Assembly (NCBI GenBank): GCA_023460155.1
Contig: JAEWRF010000112.1
Span: 1 to 22,637, forward strand
Source: Bacillota bacterium
GTDB taxonomy: Bacteria; Bacillota; Clostridia; Oscillospirales; Acutalibacteraceae
Direction: 5' to 3'
DNA: 22,637 nt
The notes beneath the pieces are model-generated. The model was not told where the DNA came from and searched no databases. It worked only from the letters and a program-made list of their open reading frames with translations. This document shows positions 14,855 to 22,296 of this stretch, in pieces. How positions within the stretch are numbered: the first letter of the stretch is position 1; the number at the start of each line of letters is the position of its first letter. A program made the position numbers and the translations under genes.

Positions 14855-15985
14855 TTATTCTGCTCTGCCGTATTTCCTTCGCTTTTTATCCTGATACATC
14901 AGCGAGTCGATGTGCCGGATGAACTGTTTGCCGTTCATCTCGCCCTTGTAGTAAATATCGCAGCCGATGCTGAAATCCAGCGCAAACGGGGCACTCTCCC
15001 ATTTTGAGAAACGGGCGAGGTTTTTCCGGATGCGATCCTGCGCATACCACAGGTCCGTCTGATTCCGCACGCCGAACAGCACGACGAATTCGTCCCCGCC
15101 GTACCGGCACACCAGATCGTTTTTGCTGAAGCTTCGTGACAGGATTCTTCCGGCCTCCAGCAGCGCACGGTCTCCCACGGAATGCCCAAACCGGTCGTTA
15201 ATCTCCTTAAAATGGTTGATGTCCACCATAATTCCGGCGGTGAGCCCGCCGCGGAGCAGCTGCGTCCGCAGGAAGCGGTCCAGCTGACGCCGGTTATAAA
15301 GCCCGGTGAGGGGGTCGCGGTACAGCAGATCGTTCTCAAAATTGAAGAACATAATCAGGATGGAAATCGACATGGCGGGCCAGATGAGCGACAGGCCGTA
15401 AAACAGCGATTGGAGCAGCGTACCGATGAGCGGTGGGAAGGAAAAAATAAAAATCGGCAAATAGCGTTTCCATTCAATTTTTCTGCGATTGATCACGATC
15501 ATGATCTGAGCAACAACCAAAAAGCTGAAGCAGAGGCCGGCCATTAAAAAGAACAGCCTGCCGCGGTGATACACATTCTTCGCGTCGAAGTAGAAAAACC
15601 ACCCCGTGAAAACGCTGATCAGCGACATTGCCGCGACCAGCACAAAAGGCACTGAAACCGGCCAGAACAGCTTTTTGGAACGTCTGGGGTCCCGGAAAAC
15701 ATAGTAGTGCGCCATATAAAACCAGACGGCGCAGGGGAACGGATTCAGGCAGAAATAGGCGGCAGTCACCGCCTTGTTCGCGACGCGGGCCGCCTCCCCG
15801 GGTTGGCCGTCCAAGACCCACATACCCGTATCCAGCAGGAGAATAACCGCGTTTGCAAACAGCAAAAGAAAGAACAGCCGGTGTTCATACGTATACTTTT
15901 CCGTGCTGCTCCGGATATTCACGTAAATCAGGGCCAGAATTGCAAGGGCGAGCGCGTTGATCTCCACATAGGCAGCCGTTAACAT
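14855..15985 (-). CDS. Membrane-bound diguanylate cyclase (about seven membrane segments plus GGDEF)
   Basis: A 376-residue protein with roughly seven hydrophobic segments in residues 1-214 and a C-terminal GGDEF domain (about 218-372) starting DPLTGLYNRR (224-233), with an intact active-site GGDEF at 296-300. Diguanylate cyclases make the second messenger cyclic di-GMP from two GTP. The position five residues before GGDEF, normally the RxxD inhibitory site, reads SKND (287-290), so the arginine is missing and product inhibition through that site is unlikely. The N-terminal membrane part presumably senses a ligand. The ATG at 15985 has AGGTGA upstream. The gene sits 28 bases before the D-2-hydroxyacid dehydrogenase gene, and 61 bases after the threonine aldolase gene with no clear terminator between. 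Confidence 0.92.
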   Translation of the reverse strand: MLTAAYVEINALALAILALIYVNIRSSTEKYTYEHRLFFLLLFANAVILLLDTGMWVLDGQPGEAARVANKAVTAAYFCLNPFPCAVWFYMAHYYVFRDPRRSKKLFWPVSVPFVLVAAMSLISVFTGWFFYFDAKNVYHRGRLFFLMAGLCFSFLVVAQIMIVINRRKIEWKRYLPIFIFSFPPLIGTLLQSLFYGLSLIWPAMSISILIMFFNFENDLLYRDPLTGLYNRRQLDRFLRTQLLRGGLTAGIMVDINHFKEINDRFGHSVGDRALLEAGRILSRSFSKNDLVCRYGGDEFVVLFGVRNQTDLWYAQDRIRKNLARFSKWESAPFALDFSIGCDIYYKGEMNGKQFIRHIDSLMYQDKKRRKYGRAE

Positions 15986-16046
15986 AAAACAACTTCACCT
16001 GTCTTCTTCCGTCTTTGGAAGCAATCGCCCAAGCGGCGGGAGTATT

Positions 16047-17081
16047 TTACAGCGCAGCGATCTCGTCGGTAAGCGCGCGGACATCCTCTTCCCTTGTGGC
16101 CCAGCTTGTGCAGAACCGGACGACCCGGCTCCCCTCACCCGCCGAGCCCTCGTCGGCATATACGAATTTCTCGCCGAGTCTTTGCAGAACCGCGTCGGGC
16201 AGAATGGGGAACTGCTGGTTCGTATTGGAACCGCTCGCAAAGGCAAATCCCTTTTGCGCGAACGCTTCGTGAATCTGCGCGGCCAGTTCGTCCGCACGGC
16301 GGGAAAGCTCAAAGTAAAGGCCGTCCTCCAGGAGGGCAAGAAACTGAAGCCCCAGCAGCCGCCCTTTTGCAAGCATGCCGCCTTTCTGCTTCTGGATATA
16401 GCGGAAATCCTTTTTGAGCTCTTCGTTCCGGATCACCAGCGCTTCTCCGAACAAGGCGCCCTGTTTTGTTCCGCCGATATAGAACGCGTCGCAGAGCTTC
16501 GCAAGGGCGGGCAGGTTAAGGTCGCTGCCCTTGGCACAGAGGCCGTAGCCGAGGCGCGCGCCGTCCAGATAAAGGTACAGGCCGTTCTTCCGGCAGGTTT
16601 CGCTGATGGCGGTAAGCTCCGATAGGCTGTAGATTGTGCCGAGCTCCGTCGGGTTCGAAAGGTACACCAGCCCCGGCTGAACGATGTGCTCGTGGTTGTC
16701 GCGGCTGTAATGGTCGTCATACAGCTCCTGAATCTGCTCCGCGGTGATTTTCCCGTCCTTGTTCGGCAAAGTCAGTACCTTGTGGCCGGTCGCCTCAACC
16801 GCTCCGCTTTCATGGCCGGCGATGTGGCCGGTGTCCGCCGAAATTGCACCCTGATGCGGACGCAGGGCAGCGGAAATCACGGTCAGGTTCGCGGGAGTGC
16901 CTCCCACCATAAAATGAACGGCCGCCCGGGGACTTTCGCACAGCTCCCGGATCAGGCCAGCGGCCTTTTCACAGTAAGGGTCCATCCCGTATCCGGCCGT
17001 CTGCTCCAGATTGGCGGCGGCCAGTTTCTCCAGCACCCTCGGATGGGCGCCTTCGCTGTAGTCACAGTTGAATCGTATCAT
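16047..17081 (-). CDS. Low-specificity L-threonine aldolase, PLP-dependent
   Basis: A 344-residue fold-type-I PLP enzyme. The Schiff-base lysine is K206 in GGTKQGALFG. The pyridine-nitrogen aspartate is D173 in YLDGARLGYG, followed by R176. The conserved HIAGHESGAVE stretch (86-96) stacks on or near the cofactor. The family splits L-threonine or L-allo-threonine into glycine and acetaldehyde, and the reverse reaction is possible. The start is the ATG at 17081 (MIRFNCDYSEG), with GAGG 6 bases upstream; an in-frame start 17 codons earlier adds an unrelated basic leader. It has its own promoter (17128-17156) and heads the minus-strand run that ends with the ThrE exporter. Beta-eliminating lyases are related, but the motifs fit aldolase better. 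Confidence 0.9.
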   Translation of the reverse strand: MIRFNCDYSEGAHPRVLEKLAAANLEQTAGYGMDPYCEKAAGLIRELCESPRAAVHFMVGGTPANLTVISAALRPHQGAISADTGHIAGHESGAVEATGHKVLTLPNKDGKITAEQIQELYDDHYSRDNHEHIVQPGLVYLSNPTELGTIYSLSELTAISETCRKNGLYLYLDGARLGYGLCAKGSDLNLPALAKLCDAFYIGGTKQGALFGEALVIRNEELKKDFRYIQKQKGGMLAKGRLLGLQFLALLEDGLYFELSRRADELAAQIHEAFAQKGFAFASGSNTNQQFPILPDAVLQRLGEKFVYADEGSAGEGSRVVRFCTSWATREEDVRALTDEIAAL

Positions 17082-17127
17082 CTTATACCTCATTCCAGGG
17101 AATTTTGTCGCATCTTTCCGTAAACTA

Positions 17128-17156
17128 ATCATATCTTATTTTTCGTCATAAATCAA
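17128..17156 (-). promoter_or_regulatory. Promoter of the threonine aldolase gene
   Basis: Minus-strand TTGATT (17156-17151), a 17-base spacer and TATGAT (17133-17128), 46 bases before the ATG at 17081. It may drive the whole run down to the ThrE genes, since no convincing terminator interrupts it. Confidence 0.7.
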
Positions 17157-17216
17157 ATGGGGAACCGCTGTTTTATAAAAAAATAAGCAGCCGCAGGAAC
17201 TGCCCCGTTCGCGAGC

Positions 17217-17292
17217 AAAAAAAGCCGATCTTTTTACGGCACTGAGCTATGAAACGGGGGTCCGCTCCGGTTCATCCGGCGCAGGCCCCCGT
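17217..17292 (-). terminator. Tandem hairpins after the diaminopimelate decarboxylase gene
   Basis: Reading the minus strand, the first hairpin has a 7-base stem ACGGGGG/CCCCCGT (17292-17286 with 17260-17254) enclosing a small CCGG/CCGG stem. The second is a short GCCG/CGGC stem (17240-17237 with 17227-17224) followed by seven Ts (17223-17217). The second is the likely intrinsic terminator. A further T run (TTATTTTTTTATAAAA) follows around 17172-17185. Confidence 0.6.
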
Positions 17293-17312
17293 GTGGTTTT
17301 GTCTGAGTTCAA

Positions 17313-18572
17313 TCAGGACTTTTTAAAAATCCCCGTGCAGTCGAGCGTTGCGAAATAATCCTCGGGTGTTTCGGCGCGGCGGATCAGCTCGGTGCTGCCG
17401 TCCTCTTTCAGCAGAATCTCGGCGCTGCGGAGTTTGCCGTTATAATTATAGCCCATGGAGTGCCCGTGCGCGCCTGTATCGTGGATCACCAGGAGGTCGC
17501 CGATATCGATCTTCGGGAGCATGCGCCCGATGGCGAATTTATCGTTGTTCTCGCAGAGTCCGCCCGTGACGTCATATTTATGGTCGCAGGGCGCGTTTTC
17601 CTTTCCGACCACCGTAATGTGGTGATAGGAGCCGTACATGGCCGGACGCATCAGGTTGGCCGCGCAGGCGTCGAGCCCGATGTACTCGCGGTAAATGTGC
17701 TTTTCGCGGATCGCCTTTGAAACCAGGCAGCCGTAAGGCGCCAGCATGAACCGGCCCATCTCGGTGTAAAGCGCCACATCCCCCATCCCCGCGGAGACCA
17801 AAACCTCTTCGTAAACCTTTTGAACCATTTCCCCGATTTTCAGGATGTCCGCCGGTTCCTGTTCCGGGCGGTAATTCACGCCCACGCCGCCGGAAAGGTT
17901 AATGAAAGCGACATGCGCGCCGGTTTCCCGGTGCAGATCAACCGCAAGCTGGAACAGGACCCGCGCCAGCTCCGGATAATATTCGTTTCCGGTGGTGTTG
18001 CTCGCGAGGAACGCATGAATTCCGAACGTCTTCGCGCCGAGCTCGCGCAGTCTGCGGAAGCCCTCAAACATCTGGTCGTGCGTGAAGCCGTACTTCGCCT
18101 CTCCGGGGTTATCCATGATCCCGTTGCTTGCTTTGAAAATCCCGCCGGGGTTGTAGCGGCAGCAGATCGTCTCCGGAATGCCGGTCAGCTTTTCCAGAAC
18201 GTCGATATGAGTGAAATCATCCAGATTAATGATTGCGTTCAGTTTGTCCGCCAAAAGGAAGTCCTCGTCCGGCGTGTCATTGGAGGAGAACATGATGTCG
18301 TGGCCGGAAAAGCCCACCGCGTCCGAAAGCATCAGCTCCGTCAGGGAAGAGCAGTCCGCCCCGCAGCCTTCCTCCTTCAGAACTTTGAGGATGCCCGGCG
18401 TAGGGGTCGCCTTGACCGCGAAATACTCGCGGAAACCCTTGTTCCAGGAAAAGGCCTGTTTAACCCTGCGTGCGTTTTCCCGGATTCCTTTTTCATCATA
18501 CAGATAAAACGGTGTCGGATATTTGGCGGCAATCTCCTGTAACTGCTGCGCCGTTGCAAATGTCTTCTTCAT
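17313..18572 (-). CDS. lysA: Diaminopimelate decarboxylase family enzyme (PLP, fold type III)
   Basis: A 419-residue Orn/DAP/Arg decarboxylase group 2 enzyme. The PLP lysine is K54 in YFAVKATPTPG. The phosphate-binding glycine loop is SGGVGVNY (227-234), and the second-subunit cysteine is C340 in TGGLCENND. DAP decarboxylase turns meso-diaminopimelate into L-lysine, the last step of lysine synthesis. Some motifs are variant: HAFLASN (186-192) stands where classical LysA has H-x-H-I-G-S, and EMGR (271-274) where EPGR is usual. The protein thus belongs to a divergent subgroup commonly annotated as DAP decarboxylase; a related polyamine or D-ornithine-type activity is not excluded. Its ATG overlaps the stop of the TrmB-type regulator gene by 4 bases, implying coupled translation and probable control by that regulator. 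Confidence 0.8.
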   Translation of the reverse strand: MKKTFATAQQLQEIAAKYPTPFYLYDEKGIRENARRVKQAFSWNKGFREYFAVKATPTPGILKVLKEEGCGADCSSLTELMLSDAVGFSGHDIMFSSNDTPDEDFLLADKLNAIINLDDFTHIDVLEKLTGIPETICCRYNPGGIFKASNGIMDNPGEAKYGFTHDQMFEGFRRLRELGAKTFGIHAFLASNTTGNEYYPELARVLFQLAVDLHRETGAHVAFINLSGGVGVNYRPEQEPADILKIGEMVQKVYEEVLVSAGMGDVALYTEMGRFMLAPYGCLVSKAIREKHIYREYIGLDACAANLMRPAMYGSYHHITVVGKENAPCDHKYDVTGGLCENNDKFAIGRMLPKIDIGDLLVIHDTGAHGHSMGYNYNGKLRSAEILLKEDGSTELIRRAETPEDYFATLDCTGIFKKS

Positions 18573-19273
18573 TCCAATCCCTCTTTTTTCGTCATTTCCA
18601 GCAATTTTATTTCATTTCGCATGGATTCTTTAAATAGGTCCACCAGATTCTGTTTTCGGGAATACAGGCAGGTGGAGCGCGGCCCTTCGCTGAGATCCCC
18701 CGTCAGGACGCTCTTGGAATCCGTAATCAGGCGGATCTGCTTCTGCCCCTTTTCCGTGTAATAGATCGTCGCCTCCGCGAGGCGGAACGGCAGCTCCGTG
18801 ATCAGCACAACCTTCAGCCCGCGCTGCGCCGCGTCCTCAAGCTGCGGACGCATCGCTTCGAGAAGCTCCGCCGACATGGAAGCATACAGGCGCTCCTGCG
18901 CGTCCCTCACAAGGTTCTTCATCTTCTGAAGAATCTGCGCCTCCCCTGCGACAGTGATATAGCCTTCATCGTCCATCACTTTGGCAGGGCGGTATTCCAG
19001 CAGCTCTTTTTTGCAGGTTTCAAGACTCCAGATCAGGTTGTCGCAAAACTCCTGCAGATTCACGGGCGTGTAGCGCGCGGCCGTGCCTTCCACCAGATAA
19101 GCCGCGCCCTTTTCCACCAGCCCCGCCAGAGCGGTATACGTGTTGGAGCGCGAGATGCCAGTGCCCTTTGCCGCCTCGTAGCCGGTGAGCGGCCCTTCGG
19201 AAAGCAGAGTCCAGTAAAGCTTTGCTTCCTGCTTCGTCAGCCCAAATCGGGTCAGCTGCTCCAGCACATCCAT
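18569..19273 (-). CDS. TrmB-family transcriptional regulator
   Basis: A 234-residue regulator. The N-terminal winged helix-turn-helix (about 1-70) has the typical LTKQEAKLYWTLL and TGISRSNTYTALAGLVEKG segments. A central helical region of about 85-125 may dimerise. The C-terminal domain (about 125-225) resembles the TrmB/PLD-like sensor domain that binds small molecules. TrmB proteins often sense sugars; here coupling to a lysA-type gene suggests an amino-acid or related signal, which is inference. The ATG at 19273 lies 7 bases after GGGAGG; a start five codons upstream is less well placed. A strong promoter (19310-19338) precedes it, and an imperfect GGAA...TTCC inverted repeat over the -10 could allow autoregulation. 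Confidence 0.85.
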   Translation of the reverse strand: MDVLEQLTRFGLTKQEAKLYWTLLSEGPLTGYEAAKGTGISRSNTYTALAGLVEKGAAYLVEGTAARYTPVNLQEFCDNLIWSLETCKKELLEYRPAKVMDDEGYITVAGEAQILQKMKNLVRDAQERLYASMSAELLEAMRPQLEDAAQRGLKVVLITELPFRLAEATIYYTEKGQKQIRLITDSKSVLTGDLSEGPRSTCLYSRKQNLVDLFKESMRNEIKLLEMTKKEGLE

Positions 19274-19309
19274 TCTCTCGCCTCCCATTTAGTATCTCTT
19301 TATAGGAAC

Positions 19310-19338
19310 ACTATAATTCCAAGCCGCCGATTTGTCAA
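19310..19338 (-). promoter_or_regulatory. Strong promoter of the TrmB-regulator/decarboxylase operon
   Basis: Minus-strand TTGACA (19338-19333), a 17-base spacer and TATAGT (19315-19310). The inverted repeat GGAA-N8-TTCC (plus 19305-19320) covers the -10 element and is a plausible repressor site. Confidence 0.8.
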
Positions 19339-19364
19339 GTTCTTTGTTTGAAAAACTTTGTTTT

Positions 19365-19383
19365 TATGTGACTGAGTCACATA
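19365..19383. promoter_or_regulatory. Perfect 19-base palindrome, CRP/FNR-like activator site for thioredoxin
   Basis: TATGTGACTGAGTCACATA is a perfect palindrome centred on 19374. Its TGTGA and TCACA half-sites recall CRP/FNR-family operators but are separated by 5 bases rather than the 6 of E. coli CRP. With the trxA -10 at 19403-19408, transcription should start near 19415, putting the palindrome centre at about -41, the classical class II activator position. Confidence 0.6.
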
Positions 19384-19402
19384 CAGAGCGGTTAGTTCTG
19401 GT

Positions 19403-19408
19403 TATAAT
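19403..19408 (+). promoter_or_regulatory. Consensus -10 of the thioredoxin promoter, weak -35
   Basis: A perfect TATAAT lies 42 bases before the trxA ATG. The hexamer 17 bases upstream is CATACA, a poor -35 that lies at the edge of the palindrome at 19365-19383. This suggests dependence on a bound activator. Confidence 0.65.
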
Positions 19409-19450
19409 AAAGCCATAAAAGTAACAAAGAAACCGAGAGGAGAAATAAAT

Positions 19451-19762
19451 ATGGCAGTGGTAACGGTAACCGAAAACAATTTTGATCAGGACGTTCTGAA
19501 GTCCGACAAACCGGTACTCGTGGATTTCTGGGCATCATGGTGCGGCCCATGCCGCATGGTTTCCCCGATTGTGGATGAAATCGGCAATGAATCGGACGGA
19601 AGGTACCGCGTAGGGAAAATCAATGTGGACGAAGAGCCGGATCTTGCGGCACGCTACAACGTGATGAGCATTCCGACCTTGATGGTCTTCAAAAACGGAG
19701 AGCTGGCCAAAACCTCCGTTGGTGTTCGCAGCAAGCAGGATATTCTCTCCATGCTGGATTAA
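19451..19762 (+). CDS. trxA: Thioredoxin
   Basis: A 103-residue single-domain thioredoxin of standard length. The redox motif is WCGPC (C31, C34), the buried aspartate is in VDFWASW (D25), and the cis-proline is in SIPTLMVF. It is a cytoplasmic disulfide reductant, kept reduced by thioredoxin reductase, for ribonucleotide reductase, peroxiredoxins and similar clients. No reductase gene lies in the window. The ATG at 19451 follows GAGGAG by 8 bases. It is a single-gene unit with an activator-type promoter and a strong terminator (19788-19822), divergent from the TrmB-regulator operon. Confidence 0.97.
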   Translation: MAVVTVTENNFDQDVLKSDKPVLVDFWASWCGPCRMVSPIVDEIGNESDGRYRVGKINVDEEPDLAARYNVMSIPTLMVFKNGELAKTSVGVRSKQDILSMLD

Positions 19763-19787
19763 AATCGAATTCCGGCATCCATAAAAC

Positions 19788-19822
19788 AGCCGGGCGGATT
19801 TTTCCGCCCGGCTCATCTTTTT
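19788..19822. terminator. Bidirectional terminator between trxA and lipA
   Basis: An 11-base perfect stem, AGCCGGGCGGA (19788-19798) with TCCGCCCGGCT (19803-19813), around TTTT, followed by CATCTTTTT on the plus strand and GTTTTATGG on the minus strand. It can serve both convergent transcripts; the lipA stop codon touches its edge. Confidence 0.88.
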
Positions 19823-20690
19823 ACTCCTTTTCAGCCATCCCGGCGCCAAGCGCTTCCTCCGCATGGTAGGAGCTCCGCACCAGCGGGCCGGACGCCACAA
19901 AGCGGAATCCCATGCGGTAGCCTTCCTCCTCATATCGGCCGAACTCCTCCGGCGTCACGTACGCGGCGACCGGATGGTGCCGGGTGGAAGGCGCCAGATA
20001 CTGGCCGACCGTAAGGATATCGCAGCCCGCCTTCCGGAGGTCTCCGAAAACCTCCAGAACCTCGGCGTGAGTCTCCCCGAGCCCGACCATGACGCCCGAT
20101 TTCGTCATGGCTCCCGGGCAAAGCTCTTTGGCGCGCGCGAGCAGCTCAAGCGAGCGGGAATACACCGCCTTGGGGCGCACCTCCGGATAAAGGCGCGGTA
20201 TGGTTTCGACGTTGTGCCCAAGAATCTCCGGCCCGGCGCCGGCGATGATTTTCAGCGCGTTCCAATCGCCGCGCAGGTCCGAGATCAGGACCTCCACCGT
20301 GGTCTGCGGCGAAACGGCCCGGATTTGCCGGATCACCTCTGCGAACACGCCGACGCCCCCGTCGGAAAGGTCGTCGCGCGTGACCGTAGTAATGACGGCG
20401 TGGCGGAGTCCCAGATTTTTCACCGCCTGCGCGACCGATTCCGGTTCTCCCGGATCGATCGGCTGCGGTTTTCCCTTCGTCACTGCACAGAATGCACAGT
20501 TGCGCGTGCACACGCTGCCGAGAATCATAAAGGTAGCTGTGCCCCGGCCGAAGCATTCCATGCGGTTGGGGCAGTTAGCCTCCTCACAAACGGTATGAAG
20601 ATTCAGCTGCTTCAGCAGATCCGTCATGCGGGCGCGCTTTGCCGGGTCGATCATCTGGATTTTCAGCCATTCCGGCTTTTGCCGCATCAT
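19821..20690 (-). CDS. lipA: Lipoyl synthase (radical SAM)
   Basis: A 289-residue radical SAM enzyme that inserts two sulfurs into protein-bound octanoyl groups to make lipoyl cofactor. Both iron-sulfur clusters are visible: the auxiliary cluster C35-x4-C40-x5-C46 (CEEANCPNRMEC) and the radical SAM cluster C61-x3-C65-x2-C68 (CTRNCAFC). The C-terminal RSSYHAEE supplies the conserved serine ligand of the auxiliary cluster. The ATG at 20690 overlaps the end of the lplA gene by 4 bases, so the two are coupled. No lipB octanoyltransferase, glycine cleavage or 2-oxoacid dehydrogenase gene lies in the window, so the lipoylated targets are elsewhere. Confidence 0.97.
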   Translation of the reverse strand: MMRQKPEWLKIQMIDPAKRARMTDLLKQLNLHTVCEEANCPNRMECFGRGTATFMILGSVCTRNCAFCAVTKGKPQPIDPGEPESVAQAVKNLGLRHAVITTVTRDDLSDGGVGVFAEVIRQIRAVSPQTTVEVLISDLRGDWNALKIIAGAGPEILGHNVETIPRLYPEVRPKAVYSRSLELLARAKELCPGAMTKSGVMVGLGETHAEVLEVFGDLRKAGCDILTVGQYLAPSTRHHPVAAYVTPEEFGRYEEEGYRMGFRFVASGPLVRSSYHAEEALGAGMAEKE

Positions 20691-21694
20691 CGCCGGTCCC
20701 CCGCATTCTCCGGGAACATCAGCCCGGTCAGGGCTTCGGCGGAAACGCCGGTGAGGTAGCGGGTCAGGTCGGTCCCCCGCAGCGCTTCGCGGACGGAAAG
20801 CGGGTCGAAATGCACGCCGGTCAGCTTCTTTTCCACTTCCCCGAGGTCTTCCGAGCAGAAAAAGTCGCCCAGAATACGGATTTTCCCAATGGTTTCCGCT
20901 TTTCCCGTTCGGATATAAAGTTCCACCGTTCCGCAGGCCAGCCGCCCGGTAAAAAACCGGTCATAATCGGGCGACGCACCGAAATTCCATTCCCAGGTGC
21001 GGTATTTTGCGGCAAGGGCCTCCACTCGCTCCCGGTCCGCTTCCGTCAGAACAAGCGGACGGCTGTCCGGTTCCTCCGACAGGACGCTCTGCGTCATCCG
21101 CTCGCAGAATTCCGGGAAGGAAATGGGCTCCGGCAAAAAATCGGCCAGATTTGCCACACGCGACGCTACGGATACCACCCCTTTTGAGGCAAGTTTTTCC
21201 TTGCCGACCTTCAGCGCCTGCTGCATAACGGAGAAGTCGGAATGGAACAGAAGCGTTCCATGATGCAGAATCGTGTTCCCGGAGACATGCATAGCGGTGC
21301 CGGAAATTTTGAAGCCGTTCACCGTAATATCGTTCCGGCTGCTGAACTCCGGGTGAATTCCAAGTTCGGTCAGCGAGCGGAGAATCGGACGCGCCAATGC
21401 CTGAAAGTCGCGTTTCAGGTCCGGCCCCTTCCGGATAAACGAATAGTTGACGTTCCCAAGGTCCTGATAAACGGCTCCGCCGCCGGTGATCCTCCGTACG
21501 ACGGTAATGCCGTTCTTTTCGATAAATTCCGGGTGAATCTGACCGGCCGTGTTCTGGTAGCGTCCTACCACTACGGCCGACTTGCTTTGCCAAAGGAAAA
21601 AAATGCACTCCCCTTCCGGGCATGCCTCCATCAGATATTCTTCCAGGGCAAGGTTATCGGCGGGGTCCGTACTTGAAGTGCTTAAATATAACAT
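20687..21694 (-). CDS. lplA: Lipoate-protein ligase
   Basis: A 335-residue ligase that activates lipoate (or octanoate) with ATP and attaches it to lysines of carrier domains such as GcvH or E2 proteins. The lipoyl-AMP binding motif is RRITGGGAVYQDLGNVNYS (67-85) and the catalytic lysine is K129 in NGFKISGTA. A C-terminal accessory domain (about 245-335) is present, as in bacterial LplA, so it should perform both activation and transfer. The ribosome site before the ATG at 21694 is weak (AGG in a GC-rich run). A strong promoter lies about 76 bases upstream, and the leader has a direct CGGAACC repeat (plus strand, 21735-21753). Confidence 0.93.
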   Translation of the reverse strand: MLYLSTSSTDPADNLALEEYLMEACPEGECIFFLWQSKSAVVVGRYQNTAGQIHPEFIEKNGITVVRRITGGGAVYQDLGNVNYSFIRKGPDLKRDFQALARPILRSLTELGIHPEFSSRNDITVNGFKISGTAMHVSGNTILHHGTLLFHSDFSVMQQALKVGKEKLASKGVVSVASRVANLADFLPEPISFPEFCERMTQSVLSEEPDSRPLVLTEADRERVEALAAKYRTWEWNFGASPDYDRFFTGRLACGTVELYIRTGKAETIGKIRILGDFFCSEDLGEVEKKLTGVHFDPLSVREALRGTDLTRYLTGVSAEALTGLMFPENAGDRR

Positions 21695-21769
21695 CTCTGC
21701 AGCCTGCCGTTTCTTAAAATTAAAGACCGATTCCCGGAACCATCCGCGGAACCGGCTTCCTGACGACTT

Positions 21770-21798
21770 ACTATACTATTTCCCGATTCTTCTGTCAA
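21770..21798 (-). promoter_or_regulatory. Strong promoter of the lplA-lipA operon
   Basis: Minus-strand TTGACA (21798-21793), a 17-base spacer and TATAGT (21775-21770). It lies in the 119-base gap after the GNAT gene, which has no terminator, so lplA may also receive read-through. Confidence 0.8.
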
Positions 21799-21813
21799 TC
21801 TTGCCCTCTGGAA

Positions 21814-22296
21814 TCAGAAATGGTCGGGGAGCAGCGTGATGCCGCCCGCCAGAAGCTTCTCCAGCACAGCCTTCTCGCAGCGTACCATGCAGATGCTGCC
21901 CGGGTCCTTCTGCATATTTTCCGGAAGTACGCGGAAGCCGAACCTCTCGTAAAACGGGGGAGGCACCTCCGAATACAGAGACACGATATCGTCGGCTCCA
22001 ACCGCCTGCAGAGTGTTTTTCAGCAGCTCGGCGGCATATCCCCTGTGCCGGAATTCGGACGGAGTGATAACGGAGCCGATACCGAACATTTGCCGGTCAA
22101 GAATTTGACCGAAACGAAGCAGGATCAGCGAGCTGACGATCTGCCCGCCATCTTCAATTACATAGCGGGTTCCATATGCGTCTTCTCTGTGGTTATCGGA
22201 AAAGTACTGCTCCCATGTTCTGCCTTTGCTCCATACCGAGCAACCCATTTCAAGCAAAGCGGCTGTTTCCTGTTCCCGGGCTTCCCTGAACCGCAT
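21814..22296 (-). CDS. GNAT-family N-acetyltransferase
   Basis: A 160-residue acetyltransferase. The acetyl-CoA pyrophosphate loop is RHRGYA (83-88), within motif A that begins GIGSVITPS (72-80). The C-terminal YERFGFRV (116-123) is the usual motif B end. The layout, with VPPPFYERFGF, resembles the small single-domain GNATs rather than ribosomal acetylases; the acceptor (amine, antibiotic, peptide or protein) cannot be read. The ATG at 22296 has GGAGG 11 bases upstream, a long but acceptable spacing. It has its own promoter (22351-22379), and lplA-lipA follow on the same strand. Confidence 0.87.
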   Translation of the reverse strand: MRFREAREQETAALLEMGCSVWSKGRTWEQYFSDNHREDAYGTRYVIEDGGQIVSSLILLRFGQILDRQMFGIGSVITPSEFRHRGYAAELLKNTLQAVGADDIVSLYSEVPPPFYERFGFRVLPENMQKDPGSICMVRCEKAVLEKLLAGGITLLPDHF

